In this document: positions 34,799 through 43,360 of the stretch, piece after piece
How the letters are laid out: each line of letters opens with the position of its first letter
How positions within the stretch are numbered: the stretch's first letter is position 1
From: Desulfosporosinus sp.
GTDB taxonomy: Bacteria > Bacillota > Desulfitobacteriia > Desulfitobacteriales > Desulfitobacteriaceae
Assembly (NCBI GenBank): GCA_031292055.1
Contig: JARLHV010000040.1
Coordinates: 58,424 to 122,423, forward strand
Reading direction: 5' to 3'
Length of the DNA stretch: 64,000 nucleotides
Made by a program: the position numbers and the translations under genes
Notes under the pieces: model-generated
Told to the model about the DNA's origin: nothing
Seen by the model: only the letters and a program-made list of their open reading frames with translations
The model's database searches: none

Positions 34799-35353
34799 TT
34801 GAGCGACTCTGAATTAAATAATCGAATTATCCAAAATAAGTTACTATATAAGCAGTTAACATTAGAACACTGGGTTAAGTATGAGGTTCTCACTTGGCAA
34901 TGGTGGCTTGGGATTGCTTGTGTAATCATACCACTATTAATTCTGTGGAAATTAATAGATAAAAAAAGACTTTTTGAAATTATGTTTTTCGGATTATTAA
35001 TAAATATATTAGCAATTTTCCTCGATGAAGCAGGTTCAGAATTAGTTTTATGGAATTATGCAATAAGAATAATTCCGCAAATACCTCTGCTTTTTCCGGT
35101 TGACTATATCATATTACCTACTATTTACATGCTAATCTATCAACATTACAAAGATTGGAAGCCATTTCTATTGGCAAGTACCCTTGGTGCCCTGGGGTTA
35201 GCATTTGTTGCTGAACCGCTAGCGGTATACATAAAGCAATACCAACTAATTTCTTGGCATTTCATTTATTCGTTTCCAATTTACATCATGTTATCTATTC
35301 TCGCTAAACTTATAACGAATAAAATGTTATCTCGTCAGGAAGTAACTTCATGA
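34799..35353 (+). CDS. CBO0543-family membrane protein
   Basis: A 184-residue polytopic protein, with about five hydrophobic segments between residues 35 and 175. WWLGIACVIIPLLILWKLID and FVAEPLAVYIKQYQLISWHF follow the CBO0543 family, uncharacterised and common in Clostridia and Bacilli. TTG 34799 follows TTTGGGGG. It is the last gene of a three-gene plus-strand run. Its stop codon lies inside the terminator stem. Confidence 0.75.
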   Translation: MSDSELNNRIIQNKLLYKQLTLEHWVKYEVLTWQWWLGIACVIIPLLILWKLIDKKRLFEIMFFGLLINILAIFLDEAGSELVLWNYAIRIIPQIPLLFPVDYIILPTIYMLIYQHYKDWKPFLLASTLGALGLAFVAEPLAVYIKQYQLISWHFIYSFPIYIMLSILAKLITNKMLSRQEVTS

Positions 35354-35367
35354 CGAGATAACATTTT
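35321..35367 (+). terminator. Terminator overlapping the CBO0543-family stop codon
   Basis: AAAATGTTATCTCGTCA / TGACGAGATAACATTTT is a perfect 17-bp stem around a 13-base loop. It encloses the last codons and the stop (35351-35353). A4/T4 tails are present. Confidence 0.9.
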
Positions 35368-35418
35368 GATATTCCCTGACTGTTTAATTTTACTTAGCTA
35401 TAAAGAATTGGACTCAGC

Positions 35419-35874
35419 TTACCACACCTCAGGAAAAGCAACATTTACGTAATATTCCTCAATTCTTGTTTTATGACCTTTTTCCATGATGGATAGATCA
35501 TGGAACATTTTCTTCTGACTTTGATCGCTGCTGGCCGTAGCAAATGCTGCATACATGTTCATAGCATCTTCTTCATTCTTCATAGCCAACGCTAAAGCAT
35601 CTGCAGGTTTCATTTTCAACGATAATGTTGGTCTATCAACCGTTTCAGAGACCTTATAATCTACGGACTCATCAAAATGCATGTCTTTAATATCTCTGGC
35701 AAGAAAACCTTCTAATAGCTTTTTATGTCCTAGTTCTTCTGAAGCAAATTCGCAGAACATTTTCTTAATGTAAGCATCAACTACTATTTCAGAAACTCCC
35801 TTATAAAATTCATAAGACTCAACTTCATTGCTGATGGCTATTGCTAGTATCGCTTTGTATTCTTCGCTTGTCAC
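35419..35874 (-). CDS. Ferritin-like diiron protein (rubrerythrin-type)
   Basis: A 151-residue four-helix ferritin-like protein. Diiron ligands appear as AISNEVESYEFYK (Glu), FASEELGHKK (E..H), ALAMKNEEDAMNMY (Glu) and LSIMEKGHKTRIEE (E..H), two ExxH pairs. It lacks the rubredoxin tail of rubrerythrin. It likely stores iron or reduces peroxide in this anaerobe. GTG 35874 follows GGTGG at normal spacing; GTG 35886 is an upstream alternative. Monocistronic. Confidence 0.85.
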   Translation of the reverse strand: MTSEEYKAILAIAISNEVESYEFYKGVSEIVVDAYIKKMFCEFASEELGHKKLLEGFLARDIKDMHFDESVDYKVSETVDRPTLSLKMKPADALALAMKNEEDAMNMYAAFATASSDQSQKKMFHDLSIMEKGHKTRIEEYYVNVAFPEVW

Positions 35875-35886
35875 ATTGAATTCCAC

Positions 35887-36192
35887 CTTTCTTTTCTAAA
35901 TATAATGAATAGTAAATTATCTGTATTATACTACATAATATACATTTGTGGGACAAGTACTTAAGTGAAACAGAGACGTTCTCTGCGATGAAGTCAGAAT
36001 ATACATAATATAAAGTCTTCCTGAAACTATAGCCTATAAATCAAAGGCGTTTGCCTCATATAGTACTGATAAATTGCAACGCGGTCAACTTCAAGTCCTT
36101 GAGCGAAGGAGAGAATATTAACAATTGCCATTTAGTGTCAAGTCTCGCGAGTAAGAATATCATGTAATATACTGGAAAAGGAGGATGCGCAG
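35887..36192. other. Intergenic region, no gene seen
   Basis: AT-rich sequence with a TATAAT on the minus strand near 35930, which is a plausible -10 of the ferritin-like gene. It ends with the ribosome binding site of the small membrane peptide at 36178-36185. I see no conserved coding frame or strong hairpin. Confidence 0.5.
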
Positions 36193-36270
36193 ATGTTATT
36201 ATTTGGTGCTGGTATTGCTATCGTAGTTATTGCTATTCTTACCCTAATTGCTATGGGTCTTGTCTTCTAA
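36193..36270 (+). CDS. 25-residue single-helix membrane peptide
   Basis: ATG 36193 to TAA 36268 encodes MLLFGAGIAIVVIAILTLIA followed by five residues, a single hydrophobic helix with almost no polar residues. An optimal site (AAAGGAGG) lies eight bases before the ATG, which is the main evidence that it is translated. A GC-rich hairpin follows at 36310-36331 (CCCTCC/GGAGGG). It may act on a membrane protein or be a toxin-like peptide; no partner is seen. Confidence 0.5.
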   Translation: MLLFGAGIAIVVIAILTLIAMGLVF

Positions 36271-36309
36271 TCCGAGATCTTCTTTTAAAAAGAGATAAAA
36301 TATACCCAA

Positions 36310-36331
36310 CCCTCCCCTTTTTTGAGGAGGG
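36310..36331. terminator. GC-rich hairpin between the small peptide gene and larC
   Basis: CCCTCC / GGAGGG with a T-rich loop lies between a plus-strand and a minus-strand gene. T-tracts outside the stem are weak, so efficiency is uncertain. Confidence 0.5.
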
Positions 36332-36364
36332 CTGAGTACTTAATGTTTAAATAATTAATGTAAT

Positions 36365-37579
36365 TTACAGGGTTTCATTGATAGATATGAACATCTTCTC
36401 CATTACTTTATCAACTTCTCTATAAACCTTTGTAATGGGGATATTATTTTCTCTGGCGATCCTTCTGCAGTATTCATACTCTGCTTTATATTTAACAAGC
36501 TCCCCATCATAATAGGAGCTCTTGATTACTACATCGCCATACTTGGTCGCCACTGTTGAAAATTCCCTTTCAAGCATAATTTTTTCAACCTTTAATTTTC
36601 TGATTCCGATAGAAGTAGTTTCTCTAAAAATGATATCCAATACCTCTTTTTCCTTCTTTTGGTTCACCAGTATACTCAGCTTTATTGCAGGCCTTCCTTT
36701 TTTCATGATGATAGGTGTCTTATATACGTCCAAGGCTCCCGTTTCAAAAAGTCTTTCCTCTATATAGCTATAAAATTCCGGATTCATGTCATCTATATTT
36801 GTTTCGAGAATATATTGCACTTCAATTCCTTTGCTGCCTTCGCTCTTCCCTAAAAACACTCTTAAAACATTTGGGATTTCTAAGTCTCGATTTCCCAGTC
36901 CATAGCCTACTTTCTCAACTGTAAACTCCATCTTGTCCGTAAACTCTTCTACACTTGCTGCCAAAATAGCTGCGCCTGTGGGTGTGGTTGTTTCAAAGGG
37001 CACAATACCCGACTTAATGGGTATACCGTTTAAAATTTCAATCGTGGCCGGGGCAGGAACAGGTATAAGGCCATGAGCACACTTTACAAACCCGCCTCCT
37101 ACTTGAACAGGAGAAGCCATAATTTTATCCACATTCAGGTAATCTAATGCAATCGCCGCCCCTACCATATCAATGATAGAATCTATGGCACCGACCTCAT
37201 GGAAATGCACCTCATAGATAGACTTGCCGTGAACTTTAGCCTCAGCCTGTGCTACTTTCATAAACATATCCAAGCTCGATTTTTTTACTCTGTCATTCAA
37301 ACTGCTTCCATTGATTATAGCTTCAATGTCTTTCAGATGCCTGTGATGATGCTCCCCTTCATGCTGACTATTGTCCCTATTTACTAGGATCACATCCACT
37401 TTCGTTCCGGTTATGCCTTTTTTGGCATCGTTCCTAATTTTTATTTCATACTCCGAATCCAATTGAAGCTTTGAAAGCTCTCTGATTAAATATTCTCCAG
37501 GTACGCCCAAGTCTACCAATGCCCCTAAATTCATATCCCCACTAATCCCACTAAAACAATCATAATATAAGATTTTCAT
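36365..37579 (-). CDS. larC: Nickel pincer cofactor biosynthesis protein LarC
   Basis: A 404-residue protein of the LarC family (former DUF111). It inserts nickel into the pincer cofactor of lactate racemase, using CTP. The start MKILYYDCFSGISGDMNLGA is the family signature, a His-rich loop (HEGEHHHRH) lies near residue 75, and VHFHEVGAIDSIIDMVGAA and METNIDDMNPE-like ILETNIDDMNPEFYSYIEE follow. It is a single open frame; in Lactobacillus larC needs a ribosomal frameshift between two halves, not required here. No larA, B or E is nearby. The ATG overlaps the stop of a short upstream frame (ATGA). Confidence 0.92.
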   Translation of the reverse strand: MKILYYDCFSGISGDMNLGALVDLGVPGEYLIRELSKLQLDSEYEIKIRNDAKKGITGTKVDVILVNRDNSQHEGEHHHRHLKDIEAIINGSSLNDRVKKSSLDMFMKVAQAEAKVHGKSIYEVHFHEVGAIDSIIDMVGAAIALDYLNVDKIMASPVQVGGGFVKCAHGLIPVPAPATIEILNGIPIKSGIVPFETTTPTGAAILAASVEEFTDKMEFTVEKVGYGLGNRDLEIPNVLRVFLGKSEGSKGIEVQYILETNIDDMNPEFYSYIEERLFETGALDVYKTPIIMKKGRPAIKLSILVNQKKEKEVLDIIFRETTSIGIRKLKVEKIMLEREFSTVATKYGDVVIKSSYYDGELVKYKAEYEYCRRIARENNIPITKVYREVDKVMEKMFISINETL

Positions 37580-37749
37580 TTATATCTCTCCATATATTTT
37601 TCTATATTCACAATATGATCCTTACTTACTATCAAGTCTACCATAGTTCGTTTGGGCTGGCAAAACAATCCTTTGACACCTTCTCTAAATTGATCCATTA
37701 CAATTTCGATGCCCAGAAAGTATTCCTGCAACTCCTTTCGAAATGACAA
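37576..37749 (-). pseudogene. Short open frame, probably a 3' remnant of an operon partner of larC
   Basis: A 57-residue frame ends in ATGA overlapping the larC start and contains the larC ribosome binding site. The text (for example KELQEYFLGIEIVMDQFREG then VKGLFCQPKRTMVDLIVSKD) looks like the C-terminal part of a globular protein. It is closed upstream by an in-frame TAG at about 37760. The only start is TTG 37749 with no ribosome binding site. The overlap argues that it was, or is, translated with larC. I do not recognise the family. Confidence 0.4.
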
Positions 37750-37928
37750 ATTACTCTAAATCAGCGCGAAGCGAATGATTAAATAAAAAGCAAACGAACG
37801 GAACTTTTAAGCGTTAGTATGCATCTAGAAGATAGTAGTAGAGCCGAAAGAGAATTTCCCGCTAGGGCAAATGAGTTTAATAGTCTAGTGTCTTATACTA
37901 TTGATTTATCATTAGGGAGTTGATTCGA
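37750..37928 (+). promoter_or_regulatory. Region upstream of the sigma fusion gene, with a candidate ECF promoter
   Basis: GGAAC (37800-37804) and CATCTA (37822-37827), separated by 17 bases, resemble the -35 GGAAC and -10 CGTC(TA) of ECF sigma promoters. They lie about 100 bases before the start of an ECF sigma gene, fitting autoregulation. The ribosome binding site GGGAG is at 37915-37919. No gene is seen in the rest. Confidence 0.4.
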
Positions 37929-39704
37929 GTGATTGACCAAAATGCAGGGCTGATTAAGAAGGCTCTAGCGGGCGACCTAGTGGCGTGGGAGTCCTTGCTC
38001 ACTGCGGTTTATCCGCCAGCCTTGCGTCAGGCACGGGCACTGTTGCGTGATAAAAACCTCGCCGAGGATGCAGTACAAAATGCCTTGCTTAAAATGCACA
38101 CGCACCTTCATTCTCTCGTCGAGATTGCAGCCTTTTCTACTTGGTGGCGTCGCATTGTTACAAACGAAGTCTATATGATTCTTCGGCTAAAACAACGGGA
38201 CACTCCAGGACTGAATGAAGGCATTTTTCAGCACATAGGCCTCGCAGAGGATGAGTTAGTCGTGCTGCGTTGCGAACTGGCTCGAGCTCTCCAACTATTA
38301 CCTTTTGATCAACAACAGGTTGTGATAGACGTGGATTTAGTAGGAGTTAGTTTGCTGGAAGTAGCTGGGCGGAACCAAATACCCATAGGTACCGTCAAAT
38401 CTCGTTTATTTCGTGCTCGTGAGAGGCTTAAACATGAGCTGGAGGAATTTAGAGAAGAACGAAAGGAGCAAAAGACAATGGATATTACCTTGGATAACAC
38501 ATCGGCACGCAATTTAACAAGCCTTTTTTATAACTATTTGGATGGAACGATGAACGGAGCAGAGCGGGCGAAGTTTGAACTAGATTTAGTTGGACACCCG
38601 GAATGGGAGAAAGAACTTCGACGCCATAAAGATTTTCTGACTTTACTTCACACGTTAACGGGTAAAATGACGCTCACTTCAGCTGAAATTATGGAAAAAA
38701 TTCAGACCGTAACCGCAAAAATCACAGATTATGAACAAGTCGTCGACGACACTCGCTTCGAACAAGGTTCTCCCCAGACCTTGACAACCCATACTTGGTT
38801 TCAAACTCCGGATCTGTATCGCATAGAATCACATCATCCGGTGATGGGTGAAGTAGTCGTCGTCTTCAGAGGAGTTGAAGTACTTACCTATATGAAAGAT
38901 GCCAAACAGGCCGTTAAAACTAAAGTTAGTGAAGAGTTAAAGGAGCAAATGGGCCTTGATTTTACGGATTCTCTCAAGCTAATGGCTGCCGATAAAGATA
39001 GTCGTCCGCTGGGTACCGAATACGTAAGTGGTCGCCCGGCTCTGCATCTTCAGTTCAACCAGAAGGTGAACGGCAAGGGAGATATGGTGACGCATTTGTG
39101 GATGGATAAAGATACATGGATGCCATTGGTGACGGAGTTGTACAATACTGACCATGAATTGGCGCAACGCAAAGTGGTTCGTGAACTACGCTTAAATCAA
39201 GGATTGCCTGATGAACTTTTTAATATACTCTTACCACCTGATATCGAAGTGCAAGATAAGACTATGGATAAGGATATCGTTCAGTCTCTAGAGGAGATCA
39301 CTCTTCAGGAAGTGCAGAAGCGCCTGGGAGAGCAACCCTATCTTTCGGAGGAGGGCAAGGCTGACGGGGTATATCAGGCTAAGTACCAGTGGCTTAAAAT
39401 GACGAGTGGAGAAGGAGGATTGTTGACTCAATACTTTGTCCCTGGGAACCCGCTGCCGAAATTAACTGTGACCCAGGCCAAATTTGCGCATGCTAATTTG
39501 CCACCGCAAATACCGTTAATTCCGGTCAACTTTGATTTTGCTGGCTCGAAAGTTGAGGGATCTTACCTAGAAATAAGTCGCAAACCAATTATGGGGATAA
39601 TTGTATGGAATCATACAGACTACTATTATACAGTGAGCGGCGATTTTGATCAAAAAGGGCTTTTATTGGCTATAAGCAAACTTTCCTTAACGAGATCGCA
39701 TTGA
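37929..39704 (+). CDS. ECF sigma factor fused to anti-sigma-like and LolA/RseB-like domains
   Basis: A 591-residue single reading frame. Residues about 10-80 are sigma region 2 (NLAEDAVQNALLKMHTH) and 105-170 region 4 (LLEVAGRNQIPIGTVKSRLF). From residue 184 it reads like a separate anti-sigma gene: internal ATG 38478 has its own GAAAGGAG site and begins a YNYLDGTMNGAERAKFELDL zinc-finger-type anti-sigma block without the usual Cys/His. The remaining 350 residues resemble LolA/MucB/RseB lipoprotein-sorting domains and a DUF4367-like end. No membrane helix separates them. It could be a sigma-anti-sigma-sensor fusion, or two products from nested starts. Upstream GTG 37929 was chosen for spacing; TTG 37920 is possible. 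Confidence 0.75.
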   Translation: MIDQNAGLIKKALAGDLVAWESLLTAVYPPALRQARALLRDKNLAEDAVQNALLKMHTHLHSLVEIAAFSTWWRRIVTNEVYMILRLKQRDTPGLNEGIFQHIGLAEDELVVLRCELARALQLLPFDQQQVVIDVDLVGVSLLEVAGRNQIPIGTVKSRLFRARERLKHELEEFREERKEQKTMDITLDNTSARNLTSLFYNYLDGTMNGAERAKFELDLVGHPEWEKELRRHKDFLTLLHTLTGKMTLTSAEIMEKIQTVTAKITDYEQVVDDTRFEQGSPQTLTTHTWFQTPDLYRIESHHPVMGEVVVVFRGVEVLTYMKDAKQAVKTKVSEELKEQMGLDFTDSLKLMAADKDSRPLGTEYVSGRPALHLQFNQKVNGKGDMVTHLWMDKDTWMPLVTELYNTDHELAQRKVVRELRLNQGLPDELFNILLPPDIEVQDKTMDKDIVQSLEEITLQEVQKRLGEQPYLSEEGKADGVYQAKYQWLKMTSGEGGLLTQYFVPGNPLPKLTVTQAKFAHANLPPQIPLIPVNFDFAGSKVEGSYLEISRKPIMGIIVWNHTDYYYTVSGDFDQKGLLLAISKLSLTRSH

Positions 39705-39862
39705 TAAAGAAGTTCAGCTAACCCCTATTTCGCCAGCGCTCCAAAATGCTCGAGCAGCCAGTATCGGAACAAGGCTCTACCTACGATATATACATTTTGA
39801 AATCAATCCTGTCAATAGCAAGTATACTACCCCTTAACCGATAATTCCTTTAACCTAAATAG

Positions 39863-39894
39863 AAAGAGAGAACTCCAAATGAAGCTCTCTCTTT
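39863..39894. terminator. Hairpin between convergent sigma fusion and fhs genes
   Basis: AAAGAGAG / CTCTCTTT with a 16-base loop is followed by TTTT on the plus strand and preceded by AAA-rich sequence. It probably ends both transcripts. The 39705-39929 interval holds no other feature. Confidence 0.65.
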
Positions 39895-39929
39895 TAATTT
39901 TGATATTTATTATACGTTCCGTTCTAATA

Positions 39930-41600
39930 TTAGAACAATCCAGTAATGATTCCGTCAGCATCAATATCCATTCTCATCGCCGCCGGACGTTTTGGCAAGC
40001 CTGGCATGGTCATAATAGCACCAGTAACCGCCACCAAAAAGCCCGCTCCCGCAGAAAGACGGAGTTCCCGAACTGTGATCGTGAAACCAGTTGGCCGGCC
40101 TAGCCGCGTGGCGTCATCTGAGAGAGAATACTGTGTCTTCGCCATGCAGATCGGCAGATTGCCATAACCCATTTCCACATATTTTTTCATTGAAGCTTGA
40201 GCTGCCTTATCGAAATTAACGCTATCAGCGCCATAAATCTCTTTGGCTATTTTCGCTATTTTTTCCTCAATGGACAAATCCAATTCATAGAGAACCTTGA
40301 ATTTCGATTCTTTGCGTTCCAATACGGAAAGGACTGTTTCAGCAAGCTCAACGCCACCTTCTCCTCCTCGCGTAAACACTTCGGAAAGTGCCACTTCCGC
40401 ACCTAGCTCCTGACATCTCTTGCGCACCAGGTTAAGCTCAGCTTCCGTGTCCGTTGGGAACCGATTAATTGCGACAACCGCCGGAACACCGAATTTGGCC
40501 ATGTTTTCAATATGTTTCTCAAGGTTGACGACACCCCGTGTTAAGGCTTCCAAGTCTTCTGTGCCTAACTGATCTTTTGCAAGTCCACCATTCATTTTTA
40601 AGGCCCGGACGGTTGCCACAATGATGACAGCCTCAGGTTTCAGACCACCAAAGCGACACTTCAAATCAAAGAATTTTTCTGCTCCAAGGTCAGCTCCAAA
40701 ACCAGCCTCTGTAACAAGATAATCTGCCAGTTTGAGACCTAGTTTCGTGGCCATAATACTGTTACAGCCATGAGCGATATTGGCAAACGGCCCACCATGG
40801 ATGAATACAGGCGTATTTTCCAAGGTTTGAACAAGATTTGGTTTAATTGCATCCTTCATGAGCAGGGCCATGGCCCCTTCCGCTTCTAGATCATGGGCAG
40901 TGACAGGCTTTCCTTCATAGGTATAGGCCACAACGATCTTGCCAAACCGTGCCTTGAGATCCATAAGATCACTTGCCAAGCAGAGGATCGCCATCACTTC
41001 AGAGGCTACGGTAATATCATAGCCACTTTCGCGAGGTACTCCTTCCATCTTGCCTCCCAAACCCATGACAATTTTACGCAGAGCACGATCGTTCATATCC
41101 ACAACACGGCGAAATACGACTTGACGAGAATCAATATTTAACAGGTTTCCTTGCTGAATACTATTGTCTAACATTGCCGCTAAGAGACTATGAGCCGACG
41201 TGATGGCATGGAAATCTCCGGTGAAGTGGAGATTAATATCTTCCATGGGTACAACTTGGGCATAGCCACCTCCGGCAGCTCCACCTTTAACTCCAAAACA
41301 AGGACCTAACGATGGTTCTCGTACAGCAATCATAGCTTTCTTACCCATTTTTGAGAGAGCCTGCCCTAAGCCAACGGTTGTAGTGGTTTTTCCTTCTCCT
41401 GCAGGGGTGGGATTAATCGCTGTTACTAAGATAAGCTTACCATTGGGTTTATCTTTTAACCGCTTCCAGACACTTAGATTAATTTTGGCTTTATACTTGC
41501 CATAAGACTCAATCTCATCCTCGTGCAGATCGAGTTTCTTGGCAATCTCCAGGATTGGTTTCATCACCGCTGCTTGTGCAATTTCGATGTCGCTTTTCAT
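39930..41600 (-). CDS. fhs: Formate-tetrahydrofolate ligase
   Basis: A 556-residue ATP-dependent ligase making 10-formyl-THF from formate. [20 protein letters not shown] is the ATP site; [20 protein letters not shown] and [14 protein letters not shown] are family blocks. Length and ends match the Moorella enzyme. It belongs to the methyl branch of the Wood-Ljungdahl pathway and can run in reverse to oxidise methyl-THF. ATG 41600 follows GGAG. It is the last gene downstream of the methyltransferase genes on the same strand, linking demethylation to folate C1 flow. Confidence 0.95.
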   Translation of the reverse strand: MKSDIEIAQAAVMKPILEIAKKLDLHEDEIESYGKYKAKINLSVWKRLKDKPNGKLILVTAINPTPAGEGKTTTTVGLGQALSKMGKKAMIAVREPSLGPCFGVKGGAAGGGYAQVVPMEDINLHFTGDFHAITSAHSLLAAMLDNSIQQGNLLNIDSRQVVFRRVVDMNDRALRKIVMGLGGKMEGVPRESGYDITVASEVMAILCLASDLMDLKARFGKIVVAYTYEGKPVTAHDLEAEGAMALLMKDAIKPNLVQTLENTPVFIHGGPFANIAHGCNSIMATKLGLKLADYLVTEAGFGADLGAEKFFDLKCRFGGLKPEAVIIVATVRALKMNGGLAKDQLGTEDLEALTRGVVNLEKHIENMAKFGVPAVVAINRFPTDTEAELNLVRKRCQELGAEVALSEVFTRGGEGGVELAETVLSVLERKESKFKVLYELDLSIEEKIAKIAKEIYGADSVNFDKAAQASMKKYVEMGYGNLPICMAKTQYSLSDDATRLGRPTGFTITVRELRLSAGAGFLVAVTGAIMTMPGLPKRPAAMRMDIDADGIITGLF

Positions 41601-41634
41601 ATTACTTACTCCATTTCCGGTTTATTACCATCAA

Positions 41635-42189
41635 TTACATCTTGAACAATATCAGACCTACATACGAAACGGTATTTTGACCATTATAGTAGGGTATTCC
41701 ACAATCTTTTACTAGAGCCGTTACGTTAATTCCATATGCTTCAACCGATGATACTGCTTTATCAGGAAAATAACATTTTTTTCCGGTTAAATGAGCACAT
41801 TTTAGGCAATACATACAGGGGCCCGCACTTAGTGGAAGAAGTTCTTTAAAGATATTGTTATCCTCTACATGTTTAAGAATTTCCCTAAATATTTTTTCGT
41901 GATTGGCTTGTCCCTCTTGCATACCTTCCCAATCAAACGAATCTTCGAGCTGATGTACCGTCTGAAATATAAGGCCTCGGTTAAAACCCAAGGCCCGCTT
42001 GATCAAATTACTGATCGGTCCGACCGTTGGGGGGCACATCCAGTTTTTATCGTATGATCCACAGGAATTCTCTTCACAGAGCTTTCTGAAATCTTCACTG
42101 AAAGGAATTTTGACAACTTCAACGACCGCAGCATGCGTCGCGTTTAAGGCAAGGGCATCCTTGACAAAATCGTTTAGAACTGTTTCCAT
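41635..42189 (-). CDS. DUF2284 metal-binding protein
   Basis: A 184-residue protein with Cys-rich motifs: CGSYDKNWMCPP (about 43-54), then GPCMYCLKCAHLTGKKCYFP (about 122-141). These fit DUF2284, a family predicted to bind a metal or an iron-sulfur cluster. It is common near corrinoid methyltransferases in Clostridia and methanogens; its task (perhaps corrinoid reduction or zinc handling) is unproven. ATG 42189 follows AGGGGCGG. It lies 34 bases before fhs. Confidence 0.8.
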   Translation of the reverse strand: METVLNDFVKDALALNATHAAVVEVVKIPFSEDFRKLCEENSCGSYDKNWMCPPTVGPISNLIKRALGFNRGLIFQTVHQLEDSFDWEGMQEGQANHEKIFREILKHVEDNNIFKELLPLSAGPCMYCLKCAHLTGKKCYFPDKAVSSVEAYGINVTALVKDCGIPYYNGQNTVSYVGLILFKM

Positions 42190-42255
42190 ATCGACCGCCC
42201 CTAACTTGTACTCGATATCGCATTTGTGATAAGTCCAACCTTACAACCATTTCCA

Positions 42256-42290
42256 CAGTCAACTATTTCTAAATTAGAAATAGTTGACTG
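42256..42290. promoter_or_regulatory. 35-base near-perfect palindrome
   Basis: CAGTCAACTATTTCTAA, a single A, then TTAGAAATAGTTGACTG: two 17-base arms are exact inverse complements. It lies between the methyltransferase I stop and the DUF2284 start, within the operon. No T-run follows the minus-strand copy. It may be a hairpin controlling mRNA processing, or an operator with dyad symmetry. Confidence 0.7.
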
Positions 42291-42320
42291 ATTACAAAAA
42301 GACGTTTGATAACTAGGAGT

Positions 42321-43304
42321 CTAGAACATTTCTTTACTCATTTTGTCAATTTCTTCACTTGTCGTCTCATAGACACCCGGAAATGAAGCAATATTTAAGC
42401 CCTGGCTTAAATTAGGAATAAAATATAGTTTCCCACATCTTCTGCAGGCTATTGCAACATATTTAGCAATTTCTTCTCGTGACCAGGCAGGATGATCAAC
42501 GACGCCACTGTCGATATCTCCCATAAAGGAGATTTTGCCGCCGTATTTTTTGATCAGTTCGGGAATATTGTTAGTAGTCATCGCGCCTTGCCAAATATCA
42601 ATACCCATTTCGATCATAAATGGAACGAAGGTCGCTGCGTAACTATCGCTGTGATGAACGATCAATTGTACGCCATTTTCCTTCCAGAAACCATATACTT
42701 TCTTATAAGCCGGTAAGATGAACTCTTCAAACATAGCCGGAGAAATTAATGTTGAAATCTGACTGCCCCAATCGTCATGATGAAAGAGCGCATCGGGATG
42801 AATATGCTCAATCACTTGTTTAGCGTAGGCCAGCTCATATTCAACAACGTAATCAATGAGCTCCTGCATAGCTTCAGGTTCTTCGTACAAATTCATTAAA
42901 GCATCTTCCATACCCATCAGATGATGCGTCATTTCAAAGATACCGGGTGCGCAAAAAGCTGTTACAAATTTGTCTGTTCGGTCAACAGAACTGGCATGTG
43001 CTACAGCAGCGGCCCATTCTTCATCTGTATAATAAACTGAAGGTGCTTTTACAACCTCTTTCCACTTTGTAACGTCTTTAACAACTTTATGTTCATCGTC
43101 CTGAACAGGGAAAGAACCGATTTGGCCTTCCGGCCAACTGAAGGTAATGCCCCATTTATTCTTAATTGTCATACCAGGTCCCGGCGCTAAAGGAAGATCC
43201 ATTGGAGCTTCCATAATAAGCTCCATAAATTCATACTGATTTACAAATCGATCCGGATTTCCACCTTTAATGGTTTCCATTAAATTCTGTCTCTTTGTTA
43301 ACAT
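42321..43304 (-). CDS. UroD-family corrinoid methyltransferase I (O-demethylase type)
   Basis: A 327-residue member of the uroporphyrinogen decarboxylase fold used by MtaA/MtvB-type methyltransferases. FHHDDWGSQISTLISPAMFE and VQLIVHHSDSYAATF place zinc-binding His/Asp at the active site. These enzymes transfer a methyl group from a substrate (such as a methoxylated aromatic) to a corrinoid protein. The companion genes match the odm/mtv O-demethylase operons of Desulfitobacterium and Acetobacterium, but the substrate cannot be told. ATG 43304 follows AGGAGG. Confidence 0.82.
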   Translation of the reverse strand: MLTKRQNLMETIKGGNPDRFVNQYEFMELIMEAPMDLPLAPGPGMTIKNKWGITFSWPEGQIGSFPVQDDEHKVVKDVTKWKEVVKAPSVYYTDEEWAAAVAHASSVDRTDKFVTAFCAPGIFEMTHHLMGMEDALMNLYEEPEAMQELIDYVVEYELAYAKQVIEHIHPDALFHHDDWGSQISTLISPAMFEEFILPAYKKVYGFWKENGVQLIVHHSDSYAATFVPFMIEMGIDIWQGAMTTNNIPELIKKYGGKISFMGDIDSGVVDHPAWSREEIAKYVAIACRRCGKLYFIPNLSQGLNIASFPGVYETTSEEIDKMSKEMF

Positions 43305-43360
43305 AAATTATGACCTCCTTCTATTTGCTCCTTACGCTACACATTCAAACCCCCAGGCAA

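Noticed and set aside
42321..43304. True uroporphyrinogen decarboxylase (haem synthesis)
   Set aside because: Context with corrinoid protein and methyltransferase II, and HHDD/VHHSDS metal-type motifs, favour a methyltransferase.
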